DNA of 12,998 nucleotides from BTRF01 sp036986255 (GCA_036986255.1 BTRF01000017.1:1-12998); one strand, 5' to 3'; numbered from the stretch's first letter, positions 6,752 through 12,998 are shown. Notes: a model not told the origin generated them from the sequence alone. Translations and numbers: made by a program.

Positions 6752-8507
6752 TTACGAGCTAATCGAGAAGCAATCTCGGCTAACCGCCGCAGTTAAAGAT
6801 CTTAAAAAAGAGCCGCTTCTATCCTTGGATATCGAGGGGACCAGCTTGGACCCTTACGATACTAAGTTGCTTCTTTTTCAGGTTGCCACCCCAGACTACG
6901 CTTATGTTTTTGATGCTCGACATTTGGATCTAAAGCCCCTGGCCAAGATTATTTCCGACGAGAAGATTCTCAAGCTTGTTCAGAATGCAAAGTTTGATTA
7001 TGGGATGCTTAAGGCCAAAGTGGGGATAGAAATACGGAATATTTTTGATACGATGCTCGCCGAGCGTATTTTGACCACGGGGATAACTCGGGAAAACTCG
7101 TTGCGGGCAATTTCCCGAAAGTATCTGGGGGTTGAGTTGGCTAAGGAGACTCGGGAAACTTTTATTAATCACGTTCGGGATTTTTCAAAGAAGCAGCTTG
7201 AGTATGCTGCCGCGGATGTTTTGGTTCTTTTTCCCATCTATGAGGCTCAGAAAAAAGCCCTGAAAAAAGAGGGTTTGGACAGAATTGCTCAACTGGAGTT
7301 TGATCTGGTTCCGGCGGTGGCGGAGATGGAGCTGAAGGGTTTTTTAATTAATGTGAAAAGGTGGCGGGAGGTTATCACCGATTATAAAAGGAAAGCTCGG
7401 GAGGTAGCAAAGAAAATTCAAGAAGAGCTTCGGCCGTATTCCACCCACACCCAAACCGACCTTTTTGGCAACCATGCCGATGTGGTCAACCTTAATTCCC
7501 CTTCTCAAATCCTGAAGGCCTTTCGTCGCGTGGGCTTGGATCTCCCTTCCACCGGGGAGAGTGTGCTTTCTCAGTATAATCATCCCCTAACCAAGCTTCT
7601 TTTGGAATACCGCGGCTATGAAAAGATTATTACCTCTTTTGGCGAAAATTTATTGTCCAAGATAAACAAGAAAACGGGGCGGGTTCATCCTGACTACATG
7701 CAGATTGGGGCCGACACGGGTCGTTTTGCCTGTTCCAATCCCAACCTTCAGCAGATCCCGACCGATTCGCTTTTTCGGGACTGCTTTATCCCCGCCCCCG
7801 GCTACAAATTAGTAGTTGCCGACTACTCGCAGATTGAGCTTAGAATTATGGCCGAGCTTTCCAAGGATCCCGTCTTTGTTAAAGCGTTTAAGGAGAATCA
7901 GGACCTTCACGCCCTGACCGCTTCCCAAATGTTTGGTATTCCGATCGAGAAGGTGAACAAAGATAAGCGTTTTCAAGCCAAATCGATCAATTTCGGGTTG
8001 ATGTACGGGCGGGGAGCTAAATCACTGGCGGTCCAGTTAGGGGTATCGGAGGATGAGTCCAGAAGACTTTTACAGAGGTACTTTAAAAGATATCACCGGG
8101 TTAGGGAGTGGTTGGATAAGGTAGCCAAGGAGGCGGTTCGGCTTGGGTACAGCACCACCATGGGGGGGAGGAAGCGCTACTACCAGCGGGTCAACCCTGG
8201 GGACCCGGGTTACGAGAGGCAGGTTGCCCACATTGAGAGACAGGGGAAAAACACCCCTATTCAGGGGACTTCGGCGGATATGATTAAGATGGCTCTGGTT
8301 TACGTCCGCAAGCGCTTCAGAGAGGAGGGCTTGGATGCCGTCCCAATCCATACGGTCCACGACGAAATTGTAGTGGAAGCTCGTGAAGACCATGCTCGAG
8401 AAACTGCTAAGATACTAGAGAGGGAGATGCGGCGGGCCGGAGAAGAGTTTCTCAAGACCGTTCCGGTTAAAGTTGATGTGGTGGTCTCCGATGTTTGGGA
8501 ACACTGA
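6717..8507 (+). CDS. polA: DNA polymerase I, Klenow-type (3'-5' exonuclease plus polymerase, no 5' nuclease)
   Basis: This is a family A DNA polymerase for gap filling and Okazaki fragment maturation. It has 596 residues against about 930 for E. coli Pol I, because the N-terminal 5'-nuclease domain is absent. The DnaQ-like exonuclease domain occupies about residues 15-190 with all DEDDy residues present: D38 and E40 (LDIEGT), D94 (NAKFDYG), Y163 and D167 (YAAAD). The polymerase domain shows TGRFACSNPNLQQIP, motif A D369 (VADYSQIELR), motif B with K422, F426 and Y430 (AKSINFGLMYG), and motif C D549 (VHDEIVVE). Both activities should therefore work. ATG 6717 lies inside gatB (35-base overlap); the exonuclease domain needs this start or one very near it. 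No good Shine-Dalgarno is seen, so coupling to gatB is likely. Primer removal would need another nuclease; RNase HII is encoded downstream. Confidence 0.96.
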   Translation: MPELKLLPQKTNYELIEKQSRLTAAVKDLKKEPLLSLDIEGTSLDPYDTKLLLFQVATPDYAYVFDARHLDLKPLAKIISDEKILKLVQNAKFDYGMLKAKVGIEIRNIFDTMLAERILTTGITRENSLRAISRKYLGVELAKETRETFINHVRDFSKKQLEYAAADVLVLFPIYEAQKKALKKEGLDRIAQLEFDLVPAVAEMELKGFLINVKRWREVITDYKRKAREVAKKIQEELRPYSTHTQTDLFGNHADVVNLNSPSQILKAFRRVGLDLPSTGESVLSQYNHPLTKLLLEYRGYEKIITSFGENLLSKINKKTGRVHPDYMQIGADTGRFACSNPNLQQIPTDSLFRDCFIPAPGYKLVVADYSQIELRIMAELSKDPVFVKAFKENQDLHALTASQMFGIPIEKVNKDKRFQAKSINFGLMYGRGAKSLAVQLGVSEDESRRLLQRYFKRYHRVREWLDKVAKEAVRLGYSTTMGGRKRYYQRVNPGDPGYERQVAHIERQGKNTPIQGTSADMIKMALVYVRKRFREEGLDAVPIHTVHDEIVVEAREDHARETAKILEREMRRAGEEFLKTVPVKVDVVVSDVWEH

Positions 8508-8516
8508 TTAAATATA

Positions 8517-8547
8517 GTTTAGCAGAGCGGGGTTGACTTTGCTAAAC
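8517..8547 (+). promoter_or_regulatory. CIRCE-like inverted repeat (probable HrcA operator)
   Basis: GTTTAGCA (8517-8524) is perfectly repeated in inverse as TGCTAAAC (8540-8547). The core is TTAGCA-N15-TGCTAA, exactly the outer geometry of CIRCE (TTAGCACTC-N9-GAGTGCTAA), the operator of the heat-shock repressor HrcA. The inner three bases of each arm differ from the consensus (GAG and CTT instead of CTC and GAG). The repeat covers the -35 region of the clp promoter, so a bound repressor would block transcription. A role in heat-shock control of the Clp ATPase fits known HrcA biology, but binding itself is inference. Confidence 0.65.
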
Positions 8548-8561
8548 GGGCAGTTTAGAAT
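8533..8561 (+). promoter_or_regulatory. Sigma70-type promoter of the clp-rplS-rnhB-yraN unit
   Basis: TTGACT (8533-8538) and TAGAAT (8556-8561) are separated by exactly 17 bases, each with one mismatch to the sigma70 consensus. The -35 lies inside the CIRCE-like repeat. Transcription is expected near 8568, only one or two bases before the ATG at 8570, which predicts a leaderless mRNA. Confidence 0.65.
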
Positions 8562-8569
8562 TGGGTTAT

Positions 8570-10636
8570 ATGATCTGTCAAAATTGTGGAAAAAGACAAG
8601 CCATTTTTCAAACTCAACAGTTGGTTGACGGTCGTCCGACTATTGTCTACCTCTGCGAAGTTTGCGCGGAAGAGTTTCGCTCCGGGAGCCGCAAAACCTC
8701 TATACTGGATCAGTACGGTCGTGATATTACGGCCTTAGCCGAGCAGGGCAAGCTTGATCCCGTAATTGGGCGGGATCGGGAGATCAGCCGTGTTATTCAT
8801 ATCCTTTCCAGAAGAACGAAGAACAATCCGGTTTTGATCGGCGATCCCGGCGTGGGGAAGACGGCTATTGTTGAGGGGTTGGCTCAGCGCATCGTGGAGG
8901 GAAGCGTTCCGGAGATTCTTAGGGGGAAGAGGATTATTGCTTTGGATTTGGCTTTGATGCTTGCCGGTGCTTCCCACCGGGGAGAGTTTGAGGATCGGCT
9001 TAAGAAAGCCCTTGGTGAAGTGGTGCGGGCTAAAGGTGAAATAATTCTTTTCATTGATGAGCTGCATACCGTGGTGGGAGCCGGAGCGGCCCAAGGGGCG
9101 ATTGACGCTTCCAATATGCTTAAACCGCCTTTGGCCAGGGGGGAGCTGCAGTGCGTGGGGGCGACTACGCTGGACGAGTACCGCCGACATGTCGAGAAGG
9201 ATGGGGCTTTGGAACGGCGTTTCCAGCCAGTTAAGGTATCTGAACCTTCCGCCGCGGAAACTTTAAAGATTCTGCAGGGGTTGCGTCCCAACTACGAAGA
9301 GCACCATCGGGTGAGGGTTTCGGACGGAGCCCTTAAGACGGCCGTAGAACTTTCCACCCGCTACATCTCCGACCGGTTCCTGCCGGACAAAGCTATCGAC
9401 CTATTGGATGAAGCTTCGGCTAAAAAACGGCTTGACAGCACCGCTACCGAGCCCTCCGAGTTGGTTGGAATTTCAGAGAAGCTTCACCGTTTGCAGAGCA
9501 AATCCCGAAAAACTGTTGCGGAGATGGAGCAGATCGAAGAGCTTTCACACCTTCGCGATGAGAAATCCCAGAAGTGGGGGGAGCGTGGGGTGGAGAGTAT
9601 CCCCGAGGTTGCTCCTCAGGACATTGCCAAGGTTGTGGCTTCCATGACAGGCATTCCGGTTGATGACCTTTCCGAGGACGAACGTAAAAGGTTAAGCAAG
9701 CTTGAAGAGCGTTTACATAAGCGTATCGTTGGTCAGGATGATGCCGTTAGCGCAGTGGCGTCGGCGATCCGCCGGGCGCGGGCGGGGCTTAAAGATCCCA
9801 ACCGGCCGATTGGATCATTTATCTTCTTGGGGCCGACCGGAGTAGGAAAGACGGAGTTGGCGAAGGCCTTGGCCGAAGCCCTTTACGGTGATGAAAATTT
9901 AATGGTCCGCTTTGATATGTCCGAGTATGGAGAGCGCCACACCGTTTCGCGAATGGTGGGTTCCCCGCCCGGTTACGTTGGTTACGAGGAAGGTGGCCAG
10001 CTTACCGAGGCCGTTCGGCGCAGGCCCTTCTCGGTCGTTCTTTTGGATGAGATTGAAAAGGCCCACCCGGATGTTTTTAATGTCTTGCTTCAGATCTTGG
10101 AGGATGGCCGGCTTACTGATGCCCACGGCCGGACCGTTGACTTTAAAAATACTATTTTGATTATGACTTCCAATGTGGGAACGGACTCCATTTCCAGCAA
10201 GGGGGTGGGTTTTGAGAAGGAAGGGTCTCGGAAGAGCTATGAGGAGCTAAAAGATGAGCTTCTTGCTCATCTTCAGAAGAGTTTTCGGCCCGAGTTTTTG
10301 AATCGGGTTGATGATATTGTGGTTTTTCATCCTCTCAGTGAAAAACATGTTCGAAAGATTGCCGATCTTCTCATTGATAAGAGCAGGGAGCTTTTGACCT
10401 CGCAGGGGATGAATCTTGAGGTTTCCGTCAAGGCTCGGAATTTCTTGGCCAAGAAGGGTTTTGACCCCGAGCTGGGAGCCCGGCCTCTTCGGCGGCTAGT
10501 CCAGAGGAAGATTGAAAACCCCATCTCCAACGAGATAGTTTCCGGGGCATACGGGGAAGGGGACACGGTTGCGGTTGATTTTGTCAAAGGTGAGTTGGTC
10601 TTTAAAGTCAAAAAAAGCATCTCCTTAAAGGTCTAA
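8570..10636 (+). CDS. clpE: ATP-dependent Clp protease ATP-binding subunit, ClpE-like with N-terminal zinc finger
   Basis: This is an Hsp100/Clp unfoldase with two AAA+ modules that feeds substrates to ClpP or remodels aggregates in the cytoplasm. It has 688 residues, near B. subtilis ClpE. A four-cysteine zinc finger opens the protein (C3, C6, C29, C32). It is followed directly by the first AAA+ module (GDPGVGKT with K97, then FIDELHTVVGAG). The usual double Clp-N repeat is missing. The region between the AAA+ modules is short, with a degenerate UVR-like helix (EELSHLRDEK). The second module has GPTGVGKT with K427, LLDEIEKAHPDV and sensor-2 GARPLRR. A VGF tripeptide at 546-548 sits where ClpC/ClpE/ClpX carry the ClpP-docking loop, so partnership with ClpP is likely. 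ATG 8570 is preferred over TTG 8561, because the latter lies within the -10 element. No Shine-Dalgarno is present. Whether to call it ClpE or a shortened ClpC is a matter of naming. Confidence 0.93.
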   Translation: MICQNCGKRQAIFQTQQLVDGRPTIVYLCEVCAEEFRSGSRKTSILDQYGRDITALAEQGKLDPVIGRDREISRVIHILSRRTKNNPVLIGDPGVGKTAIVEGLAQRIVEGSVPEILRGKRIIALDLALMLAGASHRGEFEDRLKKALGEVVRAKGEIILFIDELHTVVGAGAAQGAIDASNMLKPPLARGELQCVGATTLDEYRRHVEKDGALERRFQPVKVSEPSAAETLKILQGLRPNYEEHHRVRVSDGALKTAVELSTRYISDRFLPDKAIDLLDEASAKKRLDSTATEPSELVGISEKLHRLQSKSRKTVAEMEQIEELSHLRDEKSQKWGERGVESIPEVAPQDIAKVVASMTGIPVDDLSEDERKRLSKLEERLHKRIVGQDDAVSAVASAIRRARAGLKDPNRPIGSFIFLGPTGVGKTELAKALAEALYGDENLMVRFDMSEYGERHTVSRMVGSPPGYVGYEEGGQLTEAVRRRPFSVVLLDEIEKAHPDVFNVLLQILEDGRLTDAHGRTVDFKNTILIMTSNVGTDSISSKGVGFEKEGSRKSYEELKDELLAHLQKSFRPEFLNRVDDIVVFHPLSEKHVRKIADLLIDKSRELLTSQGMNLEVSVKARNFLAKKGFDPELGARPLRRLVQRKIENPISNEIVSGAYGEGDTVAVDFVKGELVFKVKKSISLKV

Positions 10637-10642
10637 TTTAAA

Positions 10643-10954
10643 ATGGAAGCAAAGAAGCAGGAACAACAGGAAGAATTAAAGCCTGGGGATCTCATTCGGG
10701 TTCATTATAAGATAAGGGAGGAAGGTAAAGAGAGGATTCAGCTCTTTGAAGGGATTCTGATTGCCCGGAAGGGAGCAGGGGTCTCAAAGACCATTACCGT
10801 CAGGAAAATTGGGGCGGCGGAGGTGGGTCTGGAGCGCATCTTCCCTTTGCGGTCTCCAAATATTGAGAAGATTGAAGTGATAAAGCGAAACAAAGTGCGC
10901 CGCGCCAAGCTTTATTATCTGCGTGACAAACCCACCCTTAAGTCGCTAAAGTGA
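10643..10954 (+). CDS. rplS: 50S ribosomal protein L19
   Basis: L19 is a large-subunit protein located at the 30S-50S interface. The protein has 103 residues, somewhat shorter than the usual 115. Family features are KPGDLIRVHYKI, the segment LFEGILIARKG, TITVRKI, and the C-terminal VGLERIFPLRSPNIEKIEV followed by KVRRAKLYYLR. The ATG follows the clp stop by six bases, with AAAGG (10627-10631) and an 11-base spacer inside the end of clp. Its stop overlaps the rnhB start (GTGA). In many bacteria the order is trmD-rplS-rnhB-yraN; here a clp gene takes the place of trmD, so L19 may share the heat-shock promoter. Confidence 0.96.
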   Translation: MEAKKQEQQEELKPGDLIRVHYKIREEGKERIQLFEGILIARKGAGVSKTITVRKIGAAEVGLERIFPLRSPNIEKIEVIKRNKVRRAKLYYLRDKPTLKSLK

Positions 10955-11622
10955 CCGTTCCCAGGCTTAAACCCCCGGTCCTCAAGAAACTCTTTCCTGA
11001 TTTTTCCCGCGAGTATAAGCTTTGGGGAAGCGGTTTAAGGATGGTAGCAGGTGTGGATGAGGTAGGCCGAGGCGCTTGGGCCGGGCCTCTTTTTGCGGCG
11101 GCGGTAGTCTTTCCCCCTAAGGTGCGGTTGGGGACGAAGCTAAACGATTCCAAAAAGCTCTCTCCCGCAAAGAGAGTTCAACTGGCGGATTTAGTAAAGG
11201 AGAAAGCTCTTTCTTGGGCGATCGGTTCAGCGGGGGTTGATTTTATTGAAAGCAGAGGAATAACCGCGGCTACGCAAGCGGCTATGAGAAGAGCTTTGGA
11301 AGGACTCAAGCGGAAGCCGGAGTTTGTCCTCGTGGATTACTTTAAGCTGAATTTTTGGCCTGAAGATCGGCACCGTGCGGTAAAGTTTGGGGACAGTTTG
11401 TCTGCTTCGATAGCGGCGGCCTCGATTTTGGCTAAAGTAGCTCGGGATAAGCTGATGGTGGGGCTGGCGGCTTCCCACCCAAATTACGGTTTTGAATCTC
11501 ATAAAGGGTACGGGACGAAGGGTCACCGGGAGAAGATTCACCAATTTGGTCTTTGCGAGATCCACCGCCGCAGCTTTATATCGGAAGGTCACTTAAAATA
11601 TAATGATGAGTCCCAGTCGTGA
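10951..11622 (+). CDS. rnhB: Ribonuclease HII
   Basis: RNase HII cleaves the RNA strand of RNA-DNA hybrids. It removes single ribonucleotides from DNA and helps remove primers. The protein has 223 residues, normal for the family. The four catalytic acids are visible: D36 and E37 (GVDEVGRGAWAGP), D129 (LVDYFKL) and D148 (FGDSLSASIAAASILAKVARD). The C-terminal YGFESHKGYGTKGH motif is typical. The GTG start is chosen because it gives the expected helix before the active site (REYKLWGSGLRMVAG); ATG 11041 would cut this off. The GTG overlaps the rplS stop by four bases. It complements the PolA encoded upstream, which lacks a 5' nuclease. Confidence 0.95.
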   Translation: MTVPRLKPPVLKKLFPDFSREYKLWGSGLRMVAGVDEVGRGAWAGPLFAAAVVFPPKVRLGTKLNDSKKLSPAKRVQLADLVKEKALSWAIGSAGVDFIESRGITAATQAAMRRALEGLKRKPEFVLVDYFKLNFWPEDRHRAVKFGDSLSASIAAASILAKVARDKLMVGLAASHPNYGFESHKGYGTKGHREKIHQFGLCEIHRRSFISEGHLKYNDESQS

Positions 11623-11992
11623 GAGTATAGCCAGCAGTGCGCGGGGGCGGCGCGGAGAACGCCTCGCTCAAAAGTTTTTGGAGGGAAAGGGCTTTACCTT
11701 CATTGAGCGTAATTTTAAGACTCCCCGGTGGGGGGAGATTGACCTAGTTATGCGCGATGGGGGTACGACCGTTTTTGTAGAGGTTAAGACGAGGAGCAGT
11801 TCCTCGGCTCAGCTTTTTGGCGGACCTTTGGGTTCCATTAATTACCATAAGATGAAAGCCCTAAAGCGCGCCGGTCAATTTTATCTCTCCTCGAAGGGGT
11901 ATGACCGGGAGGCGGTGCGGATTGATGCCGTTTCCGTGGTTTTGAATGAGCAGGGAGATGCGCGGATTGAACATTTTGCCAATATCCCGTAA
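11603..11992 (+). CDS. yraN: YraN family endonuclease-like protein (UPF0102)
   Basis: YraN proteins have a restriction-endonuclease-like fold and are widespread next to rnhB; their role is not firmly established. The protein has 129 residues, normal for the family. The signature is complete: GRRGERLAQKFLE with E19, N37, WGEIDLV with D47, and VFVEVKTR with E60 and K62, matching the PD-(D/E)xK arrangement. The C-terminal half has KMKALKRAGQFYL and VRIDAVSVV. The start ATG lies 20 bases inside rnhB, and a weak GGAAGG lies well upstream. The last codons of the gene contain the promoter of the following tRNAs. Confidence 0.93.
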   Translation: MMSPSRESIASSARGRRGERLAQKFLEGKGFTFIERNFKTPRWGEIDLVMRDGGTTVFVEVKTRSSSSAQLFGGPLGSINYHKMKALKRAGQFYLSSKGYDREAVRIDAVSVVLNEQGDARIEHFANIP

Positions 11993-11995
11993 AAT
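11967..11995 (+). promoter_or_regulatory. Sigma70-type promoter for the tRNA-Lys/tRNA-Glu pair
   Basis: TTGAAC (11967-11972) and TAAAAT (11990-11995) are separated by exactly 17 bases. The first five bases of the -10 overlap the end of yraN. The predicted start near 12002 leaves a leader of about 27 bases before tRNA-Lys. Spacing and match are good; use in the cell is inferred. Confidence 0.6.
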
Positions 11996-12029
11996 CGATA
12001 GTTATCTGTTAAACTTAAAAAGACGTTGC

Positions 12030-12105
12030 AGGCCCGTAGCTCAGGGGTTAGAGCACCGGCCTTTTAAGCCGGGTGTCGAGGGTTCGAATCCCTCCGGGCC
12101 TACCA
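12030..12105 (+). tRNA. tRNA-Lys (anticodon TTT)
   Basis: A full cloverleaf folds by eye. The acceptor AGGCCCG pairs perfectly with CGGGCCT, and the D stem is GCTC/GAGC. The anticodon stem CCGGC/GCCGG has loop CTTTTAA with anticodon TTT at 12063-12065 and the normal T33. The T stem GAGGG/CCCTC has loop TTCGAAT. The discriminator is A, and CCA is encoded at 12103-12105. It decodes AAA/AAG lysine codons and is seven bases upstream of tRNA-Glu, so the two are likely cotranscribed. Confidence 0.97.
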
Positions 12106-12112
12106 GATTTCT

Positions 12113-12187
12113 GGCCCCATGGTCTAACGGACAGGACACCGCCCCTTCAAGGCGGAAGCAGGGGTTCGATTCCCCTTGGGGCCACCA
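12113..12187 (+). tRNA. tRNA-Glu (anticodon TTC) with unusual C33
   Basis: The acceptor GGCCCCA pairs perfectly with TGGGGCC, and the D arm begins GTCT and ends AGGAC as in other bacterial tRNA-Glu. The anticodon stem CCGCC/GGCGG is perfect. The 7-base loop reads CCTTCAA, giving anticodon TTC at 12146-12148 but C instead of the near-universal T at position 33 (12145). The T stem is AGGGG/CCCCT with loop TTCGATT. CCA is encoded at 12185-12187. The 3' half is also read in antisense as the end of the recombinase frame. Glu-tRNA is relevant to GatCAB encoded upstream, although that enzyme acts on Glu mischarged on tRNAGln. Confidence 0.94.
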
Positions 12188-12998
12188 AACGCTCCTCAAC
12201 GCCCTTTGACTCCCCGATTACGCCGTAGATAGGGGAAATTCTAGTGGTTTCAAACTTTCCATTTTTGTAAGTAATACCGTCCGGGAAAACAAGCTGTTGA
12301 AACCTTTGCTTTTGATCCAGTTGGGCATCTCTCCAAAATGGACCAATACTGGAAAGAAAGTTTTCTGCAGCATTTACCATCACCTCTAACTCAGTTTCGC
12401 TTATTGCTGAATCTTTTAGAGTAACTTCTTTTGTGACAACTTCGCTTCCGACCCTTTTCAACTCATCTGAAAGGTCTTCATCCGAAAGCACTCCAGCAGC
12501 ATTTTTCCTGATAAGCGTAGATTTGAGAACCTTGAGTCTTCCTATCTCTTCGCTAATCTTTTTATTTATATTAATTCTATGCTTGTGCTTCTTCCTCCAA
12601 ACATCTAAAACCACCGCTTTCAAGAGTTCAATATGCTCTGCTGTGGGTTGGCAACTCTTTAAGAGTTCCAAAAATGCATTTTCCAGCTCGTTTTTGGCTA
12701 TAGAGGGGGAATTACACTTATGGCACCTATAATACCCGTACTTCTTGCTTCTTCCTCTTGACCAGCTTGCTGTTAGAGGGTTGCCACAAATTCCGCATTT
12801 AACGAAAGCTCTAAGTGAGAAATCTGGATTCCCGTGACTTCTTGGGGCGTTGTTTATGGATCTGCCTGTTTTAACTTCTTGTGCTCTTTGCCAAAGTTCT
12901 GGTCCAACTATTTCCTCCCAATCTCCTTGGGAGACTATATTCCACTTTTTACTTTCAGCAACTCCTTTGTAGACCTTCTTGGTCAAAATTTTAGAAAT
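12147..12998 (-). CDS. Large serine recombinase, C-terminal part (N-terminus beyond the window)
   Basis: This enzyme type cuts and rejoins DNA at attachment sites to integrate or excise mobile elements. The frame is open to the window edge, so the catalytic resolvase domain with its serine is not visible. The 283 visible residues begin with the end of the recombinase domain (ILTKKVYKGV, then IVGPELWQRAQEV). A zinc beta-ribbon follows with paired cysteines CGIC and CHKC (residues about 68, 71, 92 and 95 of the visible part). Next come a long charged coiled-coil-like helix region and a C-terminal PDGITYKNGKF motif common in this family. The last residues (about LVAPRGIEPLLPP) are antisense translation of tRNA-Glu, and the stop TGA lies in its anticodon loop. 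The DNA is visibly more A+T-rich than the rest of the window (19 of 60 bases are G or C at 12541-12600), consistent with transfer. Confidence 0.88.
   Translation of the reverse strand: MSKILTKKVYKGVAESKKWNIVSQGDWEEIVGPELWQRAQEVKTGRSINNAPRSHGNPDFSLRAFVKCGICGNPLTASWSRGRSKKYGYYRCHKCNSPSIAKNELENAFLELLKSCQPTAEHIELLKAVVLDVWRKKHKHRININKKISEEIGRLKVLKSTLIRKNAAGVLSDEDLSDELKRVGSEVVTKEVTLKDSAISETELEVMVNAAENFLSSIGPFWRDAQLDQKQRFQQLVFPDGITYKNGKFETTRISPIYGVIGESKGVEERLVAPRGIEPLLPP
12147..12998. mobile_element. One end of a probable integrated element at tRNA-Glu (other end beyond window)
   Basis: The orientation and composition change abruptly at the 3' end of tRNA-Glu. The only gene beyond it is a serine recombinase pointing toward the tRNA. 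This is the usual layout of an integrative element whose integrase gene sits beside its attachment junction. The crossover probably lies within or just beside the tRNA 3' half (about 12150-12200); the exact core cannot be fixed because the second junction is not in the window. The tRNA remains intact. Confidence 0.5.

Noticed and set aside
8561..8569. TTG at 8561 as start of the Clp protein
   Set aside because: It overlaps the last base of the -10 element and lies before the predicted transcription start; ATG 8570 directly precedes the zinc finger as in ClpE-type proteins.
8735..9291. Two long minus-strand open frames inside the clp gene
   Set aside because: They lie opposite conserved AAA+ motifs and resemble no known protein; typical antisense frames in G-rich coding DNA.
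1834..11622. Recoding of UGA as an amino acid
   Set aside because: TGA ends polX, gatC, the HEPN gene, polA, rplS, rnhB and the recombinase at the expected protein ends, and no in-frame TGA interrupts a gene.
11946..12209. Plus-strand open frame of 87 codons spanning the end of yraN and both tRNAs
   Set aside because: It is read through two perfect tRNA genes and has no recognisable protein features; it is a by-product of the tRNA sequences.
12433..12732. Plus-strand open frame opposite the recombinase
   Set aside because: It is antisense to the recognised recombinase domains and low in complexity (Ser/Phe/Leu-rich), so it is a shadow frame.
12188..12998. A direct repeat of the tRNA-Glu 3' end marking the second attachment site
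   Set aside because: No second copy of the tRNA 3' segment was seen in this stretch; if present it lies beyond the window.

Overview
The window is a compact, almost gap-free bacterial chromosome segment of fairly high G+C. Everything lies on the + strand except a foreign-looking recombinase at the right end. Several traits together suggest a Candidate Phyla Radiation (Patescibacteria) bacterium: chained short genes with 4-base overlaps, a Klenow-like PolA without a 5' nuclease domain, PolX with a PHP domain, a LemA/HtpX pair, and a small HEPN-type protein inside the gat cluster. This is an inference from gene style; no rRNA is present to confirm it. TGA ends at least seven of the genes, so the code is the standard one, not the UGA=Gly code of Gracilibacteria/SR1.

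Layout. (1) 1-3323: the tail of an unidentified upstream gene, then polX (repair polymerase with PHP nuclease), lemA (membrane protein) and htpX (membrane zinc protease). (2) 3324-8507: a hairpin and a probable extended -10 promoter, then gatC-gatA-HEPN protein-gatB-polA, with every junction overlapping. GatCAB makes Gln-tRNAGln and/or Asn-tRNAAsn by transamidation. (3) 8508-11992: a TTGACT-N17-TAGAAT promoter overlapped by an inverted repeat with the exact geometry of a CIRCE/HrcA heat-shock operator. It drives a ClpE-like zinc-finger Clp ATPase, followed closely by rplS (L19), rnhB (RNase HII) and yraN. (4) 11967-12187: a good sigma70-type promoter inside the end of yraN, then tRNA-Lys(UUU) and tRNA-Glu(UUC), both with encoded CCA. 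(5) 12147-12998, minus strand: the C-terminal part of a large serine recombinase whose reading frame runs into the antisense of tRNA-Glu and stops in its anticodon loop. This looks like one end of an integrated element with its junction at the tRNA.

The most notable observations are the CIRCE-like operator fused to a promoter that seems to produce a leaderless clp mRNA, a matching leaderless arrangement at gatC, the HEPN protein locked between gatA and gatB, the recombinase/tRNA-Glu junction, and an unusual C33 in that tRNA-Glu. No CRISPR array, rRNA or complete insertion sequence was seen, and no stretch over 300 bases lacks a gene.
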